32,492 bases of DNA from Natrialba chahannaoensis JCM 10990 (GTDB lineage: Archaea; Halobacteriota; Halobacteria; Halobacteriales; Natrialbaceae), in assembly GCF_000337135.1 (NCBI RefSeq), contig NZ_AOIN01000092.1, positions 5,032-37,523 on the forward strand. The letters run 5' to 3'. Under the pieces are notes generated by a model. It saw only the letters and a list, made by a program, of their open reading frames with translations. It was not told where the DNA came from and ran no database searches. The position numbers were made by a program, and so were the translations under genes. Positions 1 to 8,123 of the stretch are shown here, in pieces. How positions within the stretch are numbered: position 1 is the stretch's first letter; each line of letters starts with the position of its first letter.

Positions 1-1
1 G

Positions 2-1051
2 TTCTGGCACATGGCCATCGCCCTCGTCGAGGGGAACACGGTCGTCTGGAAGCCAGCAGAGCAGACGCCGTGGTGCGGTCAGATCATCGCCGAGATGTTC
101 GAGGACGCCGGTATTCCGGATGGCGTCTTCAACATGGTCCAAGGCTTCGGTGACGCCGGCGCGGCCATTACGGACGACGAGCGCGTCAACACCGTTCTCT
201 TCACGGGATCAGCCGAAGTCGGCCAGGAGATAGCCAGCAAGGTTGGCGGCGAACCCGGCAAACTCGCGGCCTGCGAGATGGGCGGCAAGAACGGTATTAT
301 CGTTACCGAGGAAGCCGACCTCGACATCGCCGTTCACTCGGCGATCATGTCGAGCTTCAAGACGACCGGGCAGCGCTGTGTCTCGAGCGAGCGCCTGATT
401 GTGCACACGGACATCTACGACGAGTTCAAGGAACGCTACGTCGACATTGCCGAAGACGTCGCCGTCGGCGACCCCCTGCAGGAGGACACCTTCATGGGCC
501 CGGCAATCGAGCCCGAACACGTCGAGAAGATCAAGAAGCACAACGAGTTGGCAGAGCAGGAAGGCGCAGCTGTCCTCGTCGACCGCTTCGAACTCGAGGA
601 CGACGAGATTCCCGAGGGTCACGACGAGGGCAACTGGGTCGGCCCGTTCGTCTACGAAATCGAGTACGACAGCGATCTGCGTTGTCTGAAAGAGGAATGT
701 TTCGGCCCGCACGTTGCCCTTCTGGAGTACGACGGCGACATCGAGGACGCAGTTGAGATCCACAACGACACGCCATACGGCCTCGCCGGAGCCATTATCT
801 CCGAGGACTATCGTCAGATCAACTACTTCCGCGACCGCGCGGAGATCGGTCTGGCGTACGCGAACCTGCCGTGTATCGGCGCAGAGGTCCAGCTCCCGTT
901 CGGCGGCGTGAAGAAGTCCGGCAATGGTTACCCATCCGCGCGTGAGGCTATCGAAGCCGTCACTGAGCGTACCGCCTGGACGATGAACAACTCCAAGGAG
1001 ATCGAGATGGCACAGGGGCTTTCCGCTGACATCGTCACCCGAGACGACTAA
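2..1051 (+). CDS. Aldehyde dehydrogenase family protein, 5' truncated by window edge
   Basis: NAD(P)-dependent aldehyde dehydrogenase, oxidising an aldehyde to a carboxylate in the cytoplasm. The frame is already open at the first base, so the N-terminus lies outside. About 350 residues are visible of a family that is usually near 500. Seen: an FTGSAEVG nucleotide-binding loop, an EMGGKN segment carrying the general-base Glu (codon 275-277), and the catalytic Cys in GQRCVSS (codon 377-379). They are followed by the ECFGP and PFGGVKKSG blocks typical of the superfamily. The catalytic set is intact, so the enzyme should be active. The subfamily and substrate cannot be fixed from what is visible: semialdehyde dehydrogenases of amino-acid or sugar catabolism are all possible. 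The next gene lies 460 bases away on the other strand, so there is no operon context on this side. Confidence 0.93.
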   Translation, partial: FWHMAIALVEGNTVVWKPAEQTPWCGQIIAEMFEDAGIPDGVFNMVQGFGDAGAAITDDERVNTVLFTGSAEVGQEIASKVGGEPGKLAACEMGGKNGIIVTEEADLDIAVHSAIMSSFKTTGQRCVSSERLIVHTDIYDEFKERYVDIAEDVAVGDPLQEDTFMGPAIEPEHVEKIKKHNELAEQEGAAVLVDRFELEDDEIPEGHDEGNWVGPFVYEIEYDSDLRCLKEECFGPHVALLEYDGDIEDAVEIHNDTPYGLAGAIISEDYRQINYFRDRAEIGLAYANLPCIGAEVQLPFGGVKKSGNGYPSAREAIEAVTERTAWTMNNSKEIEMAQGLSADIVTRDD

Positions 1052-1513
1052 CCCAATCTGCGTCGAGCAGCCCGCAGCCGCAGTTGCTTCTATTTTGTTG
1101 TGAGGAACAGTGTCCTCTTCTGGACTGAGTGCAGCCACCGTCAGCAACGAGTGAGCCGCCGCTATCGAACCCGGCAGTCTCGAGGTGTTGCTGTTCGTCG
1201 GCACGTAGACGACAACCGGATGAAAGGCGAAGGGGCGAAAGGAAGGATGCGGACGAAGAGACGGGAGTGGGGTGCTCGTCCCGGGAACGAGCAGTGTCGG
1301 GCCGGAGACGCGCTTGCCGGCGATGACGTGAAAAGCGCCAATACCGGCACCCATCATTTGGCACGCTAGCACAAAAAGTCAGCGGTCAGCCGACCGGAAT
1401 GATGTCTGTCTATGACTAACACAGGCGTGTGAGCAGACGAGACGTCTCTGTGTCGTCTGCGCGAGCGGACCCGCGTATCCGAGTCGCTTCATCACTCATC
1501 CTGCTATCTGGAC
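1052..1513. other. Intergenic region without a convincing gene
   Basis: These 462 bases lie between the converging ends of the aldehyde dehydrogenase and the SRPBCC gene. The open frames on both strands lack the acidic composition of the neighbouring proteins, and I recognise no family in them. The one structured element is a dyad at 1433-1460: arms GCAGACGA and TCGTCTGC around 12 bases, overlapping the 10-base palindrome GAGACGTCTC at 1439-1448. It could be a hairpin between convergent genes or a protein-binding site. No tRNA-like fold was noticed. Confidence 0.6.
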
Positions 1514-1948
1514 TCACTGTGTCGTCTGTAGGTCGCGCTCGAGTTCGTACCGAAGGTTCTCGAGTTCGTCGTCCAGATTGTGTTTGAAGAACTGTTCAAC
1601 GCCGGGGAGTTTACCGTCGACGACGAAGTGATTCTCGAGACGAGAGCCAGTTTCGGTTTCAACGATTTCGTGCTCGCCGGTGACGTGCAGGACGGAAGAA
1701 TCGCCGACGAATTTGACGTACTCTGGTGGTTTTCGAGTGACGTCTTCGGTTTCGACACTGACGGTACGACGGACGAGCGGAATGGGGAGTTCGACGTGCC
1801 AGGTGACGTGTCGCCCGGCGTTGTCGGTGACCGTGTACTCGTCGACGACACTGATCGACCGCGCGCGGTTCGCGGGGTCGGCGATGAAGTCCCAGACGCG
1901 TTCGGGGGGTGCCGAAAGTTCGAACGACCGATCGACCCGTACAGTCAT
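1514..1948 (-). CDS. SRPBCC (START/polyketide-cyclase-like) family protein
   Basis: A 144-residue protein of the SRPBCC superfamily, a helix-grip fold with a deep hydrophobic ligand pocket. Seen: the classic N-terminal start of the fold (VDRSFELSAPPERVWDFIADP), a central set of beta strands, and a long C-terminal amphipathic helix from about residue 115 (LPGVEQFFKHNLDDELENL) that would close the pocket. Length and domain order are normal, with no signal peptide or membrane segment. The ligand is unknown; members bind lipids, polyketides or hormones, or act as chaperones. It is monocistronic as far as can be seen. An AT-rich TTTTTAC on the coding strand near 1973-1979 sits about 27 bases before the ATG, as expected of a leaderless haloarchaeal promoter. 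A second, unrelated-looking SRPBCC gene lies at 19371-19901. Confidence 0.85.
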   Translation of the reverse strand: MTVRVDRSFELSAPPERVWDFIADPANRARSISVVDEYTVTDNAGRHVTWHVELPIPLVRRTVSVETEDVTRKPPEYVKFVGDSSVLHVTGEHEIVETETGSRLENHFVVDGKLPGVEQFFKHNLDDELENLRYELERDLQTTQ

Positions 1949-2126
1949 GGCACTACCTGTGTGCGTTGTGGGTAAAAAGACCGTGGACAGGCGCTAGCGG
2001 TAGCGTGTCCAACGGTAACACAATCGAGCACGGTTCGGGATGTGTGTCGTGGCGTCTTGCCAACGGCTACGACACACTGTGGACTGTGTTCGGGTCACCA
2101 ACGGATAGTTGAGGTGGCGGCCCGAA

Positions 2127-2363
2127 TCAGGCTGTCGAGGAGCGAACCGTTACTTTCCACGTGGTCGACCGAGCCCGCCCCCACTTCTCGATATCGACAT
2201 CTTCAGATTTCTCCGCAAGGTGGGGAAGGCGTGCGCCGACCTGTTTCGACGAAAGTCCGATCGCATCAGCGATATTTTTCGCCCGGAAGTACCGTTCGCC
2301 ACGGGCAGCGCTCTCGCGTAGATACGAGATGATCCGCTGTTCTTCGTCGGAGTAATCGGTCAT
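2127..2363 (-). CDS. Small winged-helix-like haloarchaeal protein (DUF7123 type)
   Basis: A 78-residue basic/acidic protein that resembles the conserved haloarchaeal family I recall as DUF7123; the family number is from memory. Seen: an N-terminal helix (SDEEQRIISYLRES), then a helix-turn-helix-like segment (FRAKNIADAIGLSSKQVGARL) at about residues 24-44, and a short strand pair ending in WGRARSTTWKV. This layout resembles a minimal winged helix, so DNA binding is plausible but not shown. The ATG at 2361-2363 was chosen over an upstream one because the added 29 residues look non-coding and because a TTAAGAG promoter-like box on the coding strand (about 2393-2400) lies some 30 bases before it. 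Not in an obvious operon. Confidence 0.8.
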   Translation of the reverse strand: MTDYSDEEQRIISYLRESAARGERYFRAKNIADAIGLSSKQVGARLPHLAEKSEDVDIEKWGRARSTTWKVTVRSSTA

Positions 2364-2498
2364 CGTCCGTACACTCTCTAGGCGGTCGGCGCTCTTAACT
2401 CTTGACGGCCGTCCCAGTGAGAGAGTCCGCTCCTGTCCTAAAAACAGCACTATCGATCAGGACGGATTGATAGGGCAATTCGTCTCGATGGCGGTCGA

Positions 2499-2678
2499 TC
2501 ACTCCCAGTAGAGGTGGATCGCAACGACTGCGAGCGCGCTAAAGAGGACTGCGCCGGCAAAGCCCCAGGCTGCTTCGATGTCCGTGACCATCAACAGTGC
2601 GCCAAGTACCGCGACCGCGCTGAGTGCGAGCGCCAGTCCAACGCCCTTGTCTGTCGTCGACTCCGTGTGCGTAGCCAT
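2499..2678 (-). CDS. Small two-helix membrane protein
   Basis: A 59-residue protein of unknown function. Residues 1-12 are polar (ATHTESTTDKG). Two hydrophobic stretches follow, at about 13-30 (VGLALALSAVAVLGALLMV) and 36-56 (AWGFAGAVLFSALAVVAIHLY), ending almost at the C-terminus. It should therefore be an integral membrane hairpin with a short outside or inside loop. The inner ATG (2676-2678) was chosen over the one at 2714 because an AATTAAGAG box on the coding strand at about 2702-2711 fits a leaderless transcript from it. Small proteins of this shape are common in haloarchaea. I can give no role, and the neighbours on the same strand are separated by over 100 bases. Confidence 0.75.
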   Translation of the reverse strand: MATHTESTTDKGVGLALALSAVAVLGALLMVTDIEAAWGFAGAVLFSALAVVAIHLYWE

Positions 2679-2785
2679 GCTCGACAGGTTGTCGATGGGG
2701 TCTCTTAATTGCACTTATTCCGGCCAGCGAGAACGGGTGACACGGCCCGGAGACACACCCGCTCGGCGCTTCCCGTTCGGTGGGT

Positions 2786-3817
2786 TCAGTTAATCGTCGT
2801 GTGCTCGGACTCCTCGTTCAGTGCGAGGTTCGCTGCAATCTCGGCGTTACGCATCGCGTACTGGGCCGTCTGCTGGAGGCTGACGAGTACCTCGCGGACG
2901 CGTAGCAGTTCCTCGTTCGACATCTCCGGCAATTCGTCGAGAATCTCGCGTTCTCGGTCTGCGATCTCGTGGAACAGCGCTCGAACCTCGTTTGACTTGT
3001 CGTAATCACGTTCAACCGCCGACTCGACAGCAAGCGAGGTAATCTCGTCGACCAGTTCGTTCAGTTCGCGGATATCTCGAATCACCGAACCCTCGACGTC
3101 GAGCGTGTGACCGTTCGTCTCGATGACAATCTCCGCGATGTCCTCGCCGTTGTCCGCTGTCAGTTCGAGGTTCTTCGCGATCGAGCGGTAACCGATCAAC
3201 GGGAAGCCGCTGTTGAGGCCGACTGCACGCGCGAGGTTTGGGTTCTGGTAGGCCGTAAAGATGAGCCGCAAGAGGAGGACGAAGATCTTATTCGCCTGTC
3301 GCTCTCGGTTGAGTGCCCGCTGAGCGAGATCTGTGTTGCCGTGAGCCAACGCCTTAATCCCCTCACCGCGCATCGTCTGTCCGGTCCGCTCGAGTCGCTC
3401 CAGCAGATTGTCGAGCGTGAAGTCCTCCGGGTCCACCGAACACCGAATCGAGATACTCTCCGGCGTCTCCTCGATCACACCCAGCCCCATGAGCTGGGTT
3501 TCGGCCTGATAGACCGCGTTGATGTGAGCCGACTCGAGTGCACCCTCCTCGCGCTCGATGCGGATCACGCGCCGACCGAGGACGTACTGGGCGACGATGG
3601 CGCGCTCGACAGCCCCGGCATCGAGGTTGTCCGCGTGGATGATCGCCTCTGTCTCTTCGGAGCTTGCGGACTCGGACATCACCGTCAGCGTGCCCTTTCC
3701 GCTGGTTCGCAGCGACACCTCGTCGCCCTTTTCGACGCCGTGTTCGGACGCCCACTCGGCGGGGAGGGTCATCGCCAGCGTGGATGGCCCAAGCCGTTGA
3801 ACTTTCCGCGTTTCCAT
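2786..3817 (-). CDS. AbrB-domain/PhoU-domain regulator, copy 1
   Basis: A 343-residue cytoplasmic protein joining an N-terminal AbrB/SpoVT-like DNA-binding hairpin (about residues 1-48: METRKVQRLGPSTLAMTLP, WASEHGVEKGDEVSL) to a PhoU-type helical bundle (about 110-330). PhoU proteins sense or transmit phosphate status to the Pst transporter; the fused AbrB domain suggests direct promoter binding. In the first PhoU repeat the metal-binding consensus (LERxxDHA) is altered to NLELTADNGEDIA, unlike the two sister copies in this window, so metal binding may be weaker or lost. It is monocistronic. The coding strand carries ATATTAAG about 30 bases before the ATG, preceded directly by TGTATAGT (3853-3860), a relative of the half-sites at the pst promoter. 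It lies 18 kb from the pst operon, so it may act on other targets. Confidence 0.88.
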   Translation of the reverse strand: METRKVQRLGPSTLAMTLPAEWASEHGVEKGDEVSLRTSGKGTLTVMSESASSEETEAIIHADNLDAGAVERAIVAQYVLGRRVIRIEREEGALESAHINAVYQAETQLMGLGVIEETPESISIRCSVDPEDFTLDNLLERLERTGQTMRGEGIKALAHGNTDLAQRALNRERQANKIFVLLLRLIFTAYQNPNLARAVGLNSGFPLIGYRSIAKNLELTADNGEDIAEIVIETNGHTLDVEGSVIRDIRELNELVDEITSLAVESAVERDYDKSNEVRALFHEIADREREILDELPEMSNEELLRVREVLVSLQQTAQYAMRNAEIAANLALNEESEHTTIN

Positions 3818-3939
3818 GCGCAGTCCGTAGGACCGAGCCGACCTTAATATTGACTATACACCCATTATGTGTGACTGCCGTCGTTATATGAGTCTGTTCC
3901 TGACCCCGCTTTGCCACCACTCCTTAAACAGGTTCCTTC

Positions 3940-5106
3940 TCAAACAACCTTCACGAGCCGGGTAGTAAACCGCCCCGTCCGGACGCGCTGCCAGCCTCGA
4001 AGCTCCTCGTTGATTGTCTCGTCGTCCGTATCGACACGAAGTGCGGGAATCTCGGCTAGTTTCTCCGCGTCGGCGACGACGGCGATCTCGTCGGCCTGCT
4101 CGAGTACGGCCGGCGAAATCTGGTGGTTGCCGCGGCCGAAGATGACCCCCTGGCCGCCGATCGGCGAGACGACGACAGTGACAGGTGACTCGAGTACGTC
4201 GAGGATGTCGGCTTCGGCGGCGTCGCTTGCGAGGAGTTGTTCGTCACCGTCGACCTCGCTGTCCGCACTCCCAGCCCGCCAGACGTCCACCCCCAGCGGC
4301 GACGGTTCGATTCCGAGTTCGGACTCGATTGTCCCGACCGTGCCACCCGGCCCGAAGACGTACGTCCGCTCCGGCTCCACCTCGCGCGCGAATCCTGCTG
4401 CTAGTGCGTCGACGGAGCCACTCGAGAGTTGCTTGCTCGATTGGACGTCCGGCGCGACGGGGACCGGGACGACGGCCTTCAGCTCCGAGCGAACCTCGCC
4501 CTCGCGGTAGGCCGCCTCGTCGATGTCGTTGACCTCGCGGGACTCGACGCGCTCGAACTCGGCTGCGATCCGGCCGGCATCCCGTGGTGTGACCGCGAAG
4601 ACGGAGGAGTAGATCTTGACGCCGGCGGGCACACCGAGTATCGGTGTCTGGTCCTCAGCTTCAGTCCCGAGTACCTCCGCCACATCGACAGCCGTTCCAT
4701 CTCCGCCGACGAACAGCACGAGATCCACACCGGACTCGAGTAGCGCGCGGACGGCGCGTCGCGTATCGGTCGCGGTAGTCTCGGCGTCGGCGGGGTCGAC
4801 GGTCGGGTCGGGTGGCGTGCCGGCCGACTCCCCCACGCGTTCGGACTCGTCGCTGGGATCATAGACGACCTGTGGCTCGAAACCAGCATCGCGCGTGGCG
4901 AACTCGCCCATGATGCCGGCGGCGGTGTAGATCGGAACGTCCGGTGCGTGCCGAGAGAAGGTGGTAAGTGCTTCTTGCGCCCGCTCGGGAGCGCGTGGCT
5001 CGGCACCGCGCTCGCGAGCCTCGGTGAGTTTGCCGTCGGTTCCCTTGAGTCCGACCCGTCCACCCATTCCCGCGATGGGGTTGACGACGACGCCGAGTGC
5101 GTCCAT
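3940..5106 (-). CDS. ATP-NAD kinase family protein (AcoX-like)
   Basis: A 388-residue cytoplasmic protein with the diacylglycerol/NAD-kinase fold. Seen: an N-terminal VNPIAGMGG (residues 8-16), the ATP/NAD-binding GGDGTAVD block (134-141), a VPAGVKIYSSVFA segment typical of the archaeal and AcoX-type branch, and a C-terminal GQGVIFGRGNHQISP. It probably phosphorylates a nucleotide-like or small-molecule substrate with ATP. Members of this branch are annotated as NAD kinase-like, but the main archaeal NAD kinase is usually a different, shorter protein, so the true substrate is open. An acidic, low-complexity insert occurs at about residues 85-115 (ESERVGESAGTPPD). The gene stands alone. A run of T residues on the coding strand near 5127-5135 may be its TATA region. 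Confidence 0.85.
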   Translation of the reverse strand: MDALGVVVNPIAGMGGRVGLKGTDGKLTEARERGAEPRAPERAQEALTTFSRHAPDVPIYTAAGIMGEFATRDAGFEPQVVYDPSDESERVGESAGTPPDPTVDPADAETTATDTRRAVRALLESGVDLVLFVGGDGTAVDVAEVLGTEAEDQTPILGVPAGVKIYSSVFAVTPRDAGRIAAEFERVESREVNDIDEAAYREGEVRSELKAVVPVPVAPDVQSSKQLSSGSVDALAAGFAREVEPERTYVFGPGGTVGTIESELGIEPSPLGVDVWRAGSADSEVDGDEQLLASDAAEADILDVLESPVTVVVSPIGGQGVIFGRGNHQISPAVLEQADEIAVVADAEKLAEIPALRVDTDDETINEELRGWQRVRTGRFTTRLVKVV

Positions 5107-5270
5107 ACGTGGGCTACGGCGGGTTGTTCAAAAAGCCGTCCGATCGGTTCCCCGTGCGCAGTTGTCGGTCTCCCTCACGGATGCGGTGACACCCATCGTA
5201 GCAACCGGCAAAACCGGCGTCGCTGCGTCGTTTCTCAAAAATTAAGAGGGATCGGGATAGAACGCCGTCT

Positions 5271-5387
5271 ATGAACGAACTGACCTACGTCCTCGACGCC
5301 GAACCAGCGATGCCGATGAGCGGTTGGGTGGCCCTGATCCTGAGCCTCCTGATCACCGTCGGCTGGGTCGTCTACTTTTACAGATAA
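5271..5387 (+). CDS. 38-residue single-span membrane protein
   Basis: A very short gene, easily missed. The product begins MNELTYVLDAEPAMPMSG and then has a single hydrophobic stretch WVALILSLLITVGWVVYFY (residues 19-37), ending in Arg and TAA. The N-terminal acidic segment and terminal Arg suggest N-out/C-in topology. An AT-rich box (AAAAATTAAG, 5237-5246) lies about 26 bases before the ATG, as for other leaderless genes here, which supports it as a real gene. The function is unknown; tiny single-span proteins often pair with larger membrane complexes, but nothing nearby suggests a partner. It is convergent with the CinA-like gene, with 74 bases between. Confidence 0.65.
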   Translation: MNELTYVLDAEPAMPMSGWVALILSLLITVGWVVYFYR

Positions 5388-5461
5388 GTAGTCTCAGCCA
5401 CGCAGGCCCGGCTGCGCCCATCCGCTCCAGTACTCTCTCAAGCGTCCGGGAGTTACGCGGC

Positions 5462-6148
5462 CTACGCTCGACTTTCAACCCGCTCGCGGAGCCACGCCGC
5501 CGCCTCCCGGACAACTGCCTCGTCGGTGCTCTCGATCGCAACCCGAACCGACTCGCCCGGATAACTTCCCACAGACACGTCGAAGGCCGACCGAAGCTCC
5601 TCGATTCGCTCGAGGAGCGCACTCTCCGGTTCATCCGCCACGACAACCTCGCGATACGTCGGTGTACCCGCAAACTCGTCGGCCACCGTCTCGAACATCG
5701 CCTTCATCTCTGCGGGCACCCCGGGGAGGACGTAGACGGACTCGAGTACTGCGCCGGGTGCGACGCCGATCTCGTTGTGCAGGGCTCGCGCGCCAGCGGG
5801 GAGGTCGGTGGTCCCATCGGTGAGGTCATCGCGGGAGTAGCCCTCGTTCGCGAGCCAGGTGTGTGCCTGTTCGTGATCGGCGAGGTCGCGCCCGAGTGCG
5901 GCGGCGACGCCGGCCATCGTCACGTCGTCGTGTGTTGGGCCGAGGCCGCCGGTGACGATTACCGCGTCGTAGGCCGCGCGATACTCGTTGACAACGTGGG
6001 CAATATCCGAGATGCGATCGGGGAGCGTCGTGACGCGCTCGACGGTGACACCGCGCTCGGCGAGTCGTTTGCAGAGCCAGGTAGCGTTCGAGTTTACTGT
6101 TCGTCCGGCAAGCAATTCGTCACCGACTGTGACGACCGCGACGTTCAT
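5462..6148 (-). CDS. CinA-type molybdopterin-binding domain protein
   Basis: A 228-residue protein of the MoaB/Mog-like (molybdopterin-binding) fold found in the N-terminal half of bacterial CinA. Seen: MNVAVVTVGDELLAGRTVNSN at the start, TGGLGPTHDD at about residues 85-94, and the segment LPGVPAEMKAMF at about 155-166, all in the standard order. The C-terminal nicotinamide-nucleotide amidase domain of full CinA is absent, as is usual in archaeal versions. Related proteins hydrolyse ADP-ribose or act in cofactor repair, so a nucleotide hydrolase role is the best guess. The start at 6146-6148 was preferred to one nine codons upstream because it gives the canonical N-terminus. Single gene, divergent from the regulator at 6288. 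Confidence 0.88.
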   Translation of the reverse strand: MNVAVVTVGDELLAGRTVNSNATWLCKRLAERGVTVERVTTLPDRISDIAHVVNEYRAAYDAVIVTGGLGPTHDDVTMAGVAAALGRDLADHEQAHTWLANEGYSRDDLTDGTTDLPAGARALHNEIGVAPGAVLESVYVLPGVPAEMKAMFETVADEFAGTPTYREVVVADEPESALLERIEELRSAFDVSVGSYPGESVRVAIESTDEAVVREAAAWLRERVESRA

Positions 6149-6287
6149 ACAGAAGGGTTCGCGTCGGTGACCCAAATGTACCTCGAAGATGTCGCGGAAT
6201 AATCAACCAAGAGTACTGACCAATCAATTTCTGTGTCACTCTGGATAACCACAAGATTCAATTCTGATAATTAGCAATGGATGGACA

Positions 6288-6641
6288 ATGTCTCGTCGGA
6301 CGAAACGAACGGAAGTCAATTCGACTGCGGTTCTTTCGGCACTCGGGAGTAAGTACAGTGCCGAAATTCTCTGCGCGGCGGGGACCCCAAAGTCGGCACA
6401 GGCATTGAGCGAAGATATCGAAATCCCGATTGCAACCTGCTATCGGCGCATTGAGGAACTCGTTGATGCGGGACTCCTCACGTGTGAGGGTCGCCAACTC
6501 TCGGAGGAGGGGCGGCGAACGAACATCTATCGGCGAACGGTCGACGAGCTCGAAGTCGACTTCTGCGACGAGCAGCCGTCGTTCTCCCAGAAGCGACGCA
6601 CCGAGGCAAAAAACAGGTTACAGGACAAACTCGAGAACTGA
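6288..6641 (+). CDS. Winged-helix transcriptional regulator (ArsR-like)
   Basis: A 117-residue cytoplasmic DNA-binding protein. Residues about 12-75 form a winged helix: LSALGSKYSAEILCAAG, then SAQALSEDIEIPIATCYRRIEEL as helix-turn-helix, then GLLTCEGRQLSEEGRRTNIYRRT as the wing. The basic C-terminal tail (KRRTEAKNRL) is likely helical. This is the common haloarchaeal HTH type that responds to unknown signals. The AT-rich GATAATTA (about 6265-6272) just before the ATG could be its promoter. It reads toward the queDEC operon, 144 bases upstream of queD, where a dyad lies at the promoter. Control of queDEC or autoregulation is possible but only inferred. Confidence 0.85.
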   Translation: MSRRTKRTEVNSTAVLSALGSKYSAEILCAAGTPKSAQALSEDIEIPIATCYRRIEELVDAGLLTCEGRQLSEEGRRTNIYRRTVDELEVDFCDEQPSFSQKRRTEAKNRLQDKLEN

Positions 6642-6756
6642 CGAGTTTGGGGTTCTCAACTGCTCTCAGCATCGTCGTGGGAGTTGCGACGCTGGTTTTC
6701 GTAGTGACTACGGATACCGACCACAGCATTCCCGGCCAACGGTCCGTTCGACCAGA

Positions 6757-6779
6757 CTTAAGTATTCTCTCGGGAATAC
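6757..6779 (+). promoter_or_regulatory. queD promoter with an operator-like dyad
   Basis: A TATA-like CTTAAGTAT (6757-6765) ends 20 bases before the queD ATG, so transcription should start close to the ATG and give a leaderless mRNA. Overlapping its end is a perfect dyad, GTATTC (6762-6767) and GAATAC (6774-6779), around six bases. A protein bound there would block polymerase entry or start-site access, so repression is the simplest reading. The cognate regulator is unknown. Confidence 0.55.
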
Positions 6780-6785
6780 CAGGAT

Positions 6786-7265
6786 ATGACTAAACGCGCA
6801 TCGAACCACGACCGAGACGGATCTGCTACCGGTGCACACGACATCGTCGGCCGCACGCGCACGCTCCACGTCGGTCAGGACCGCCCGATCAGAATCAGTA
6901 CAGGCCATCGCATCCTCCATCACGACGGCAAGTGCGCGCGACCTCACGGCCACAACTACGAAGTGTCGGTGACCGTCAAGGGGACCCTCACCGAGGAGGG
7001 CTGGGTCGCGGACAAGGGAGATATTACTGCAGTAATAGACGAGTGGGATCACAAGTTCCTGCTGCAGGCTGATGACCCCCTTGTCGAGGCCTTCGAAACC
7101 GCCGGTGACGAGGATGGGATAGTCGTCCTCGAACACCCGCCGACCGCCGAGGTGATGAGCGTCCTTCTTGAGGAGAAACTGCTCGCCGAACTCGGTGAGA
7201 ACGTCACCGATGTCGCCGTCCGGGTGAACGAAACACACGAACTCTGTGGCGGGAGCCACCTCTGA
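6786..7265 (+). CDS. queD: 6-carboxy-5,6,7,8-tetrahydropterin synthase
   Basis: QueD/PTPS-family enzyme converting dihydroneopterin triphosphate to 6-carboxytetrahydropterin, the second committed step toward preQ0, the precursor of archaeosine in tRNA. The 159-residue protein has an N-terminal extension of about 20 residues before the fold. Seen: zinc-binding His at 41 (STGHRI) and at 54 and 56 (HGHNY), the catalytic Cys in GKC at 50, the Asp-His pair 88-89 (WDHKFL), and Glu 149 near the end (VNETHELCGG). All expected residues are present. It is the first gene of a three-gene unit with queE (6 bases downstream) and queC (9 bases further), transcribed from the promoter described at 6757. Confidence 0.93.
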   Translation: MTKRASNHDRDGSATGAHDIVGRTRTLHVGQDRPIRISTGHRILHHDGKCARPHGHNYEVSVTVKGTLTEEGWVADKGDITAVIDEWDHKFLLQADDPLVEAFETAGDEDGIVVLEHPPTAEVMSVLLEEKLLAELGENVTDVAVRVNETHELCGGSHL

Positions 7266-7271
7266 TCGACG

Positions 7272-8114
7272 ATGCCGGTTTCCAACTCGACCGATCGAGA
7301 GATGTCCGCTGAACCGGACACCGAGTCGACGGGCGAGGGCCTGCCCATCAACGAACTGTTCTACTCGCTGCAGGGTGAGGGAACCCTCGCGGGCGTCCCG
7401 TCGATCTTCATCCGTACCAGCGGGTGTAACCTTCGCTGCTGGTTCTGTGATTCCTATCACACCTCCTGGGAACCAACACACGCCTGGATGGATCTCGACG
7501 CGATTCTCGACGAAATCGAGTCCCACGATGCCGACCACATCGTCCTCACTGGCGGGGAACCGCTGCTGCACGACGCTAGCGTTGCGCTTCTCGAGGAACT
7601 CGACGAACGTGGCTACCACACGACAGTCGAGACGAACGGGACAATTCACCGCGACGCGCCGATCGATCTCGCCTCGATCAGCCCGAAACTCGCGAGCAGT
7701 ACGCCGACGCCGGAGCGCGATCCGCGAAGCGAGGTTCCAGCGGAATCTCGGAACGGTGAGCCCCAATCGCAAGGTGCCGCGAACCAAGGTGATGGCGAGT
7801 GGGAGCAGCGCCACGAGGCAAACCGCATCGACATGGCTGCACTTGCCGCACTCGTCGAGGACTATACGTTCCAGTTGAAGTTCGTCGTCACCGACGCCGA
7901 CGACATGCCCGAAATCCTCGACCTGCTCGCAGACCTGCGAGAGGCAGCCGACGTGCCGATTCGCGACGACGACGTGCTCCTGATGCCGGAGGGGGCGACC
8001 CGCGACCGCCTCGCCGAAACTCGAACGCGTGTCGCCGACCTCGCGATGGAGCACGGCTTCCGGTACACGCCGCGACTGCACGTCGACCTCTGGAACGACG
8101 CCCCCGAAACCTGA
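7272..8114 (+). CDS. queE: 7-carboxy-7-deazaguanine synthase (radical SAM)
   Basis: QueE rearranges 6-carboxytetrahydropterin to 7-carboxy-7-deazaguanine using a 4Fe-4S cluster and S-adenosylmethionine. The 280-residue protein shows the substrate-entry motif FYSLQGEGTLAG (about 30-41), the cluster Cys residues C52, C56 and C59 (GCNLRCWFCD), the SAM-binding TGGEPLL (about 95-101), and a C-terminal RLHVDLW. Between about residues 138 and 180 is a hydrophilic insert rich in Glu, Pro, Arg and Gln (TPTPERDPRSEVPAES) that interrupts the barrel; haloarchaeal enzymes often carry such loops. The start at 7272 follows the queD stop by six bases; an alternative ATG ten codons later is possible. Confidence 0.93.
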   Translation: MPVSNSTDREMSAEPDTESTGEGLPINELFYSLQGEGTLAGVPSIFIRTSGCNLRCWFCDSYHTSWEPTHAWMDLDAILDEIESHDADHIVLTGGEPLLHDASVALLEELDERGYHTTVETNGTIHRDAPIDLASISPKLASSTPTPERDPRSEVPAESRNGEPQSQGAANQGDGEWEQRHEANRIDMAALAALVEDYTFQLKFVVTDADDMPEILDLLADLREAADVPIRDDDVLLMPEGATRDRLAETRTRVADLAMEHGFRYTPRLHVDLWNDAPET

Positions 8115-8123
8115 TCTCGACCA

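Noticed and set aside
209-1372. A 387-codon minus-strand frame spanning the aldehyde dehydrogenase and the following non-coding stretch
   Set aside because: The part over the dehydrogenase is a plain antisense shadow, and the part in 1052-1372 has no haloarchaeal composition or known motif.
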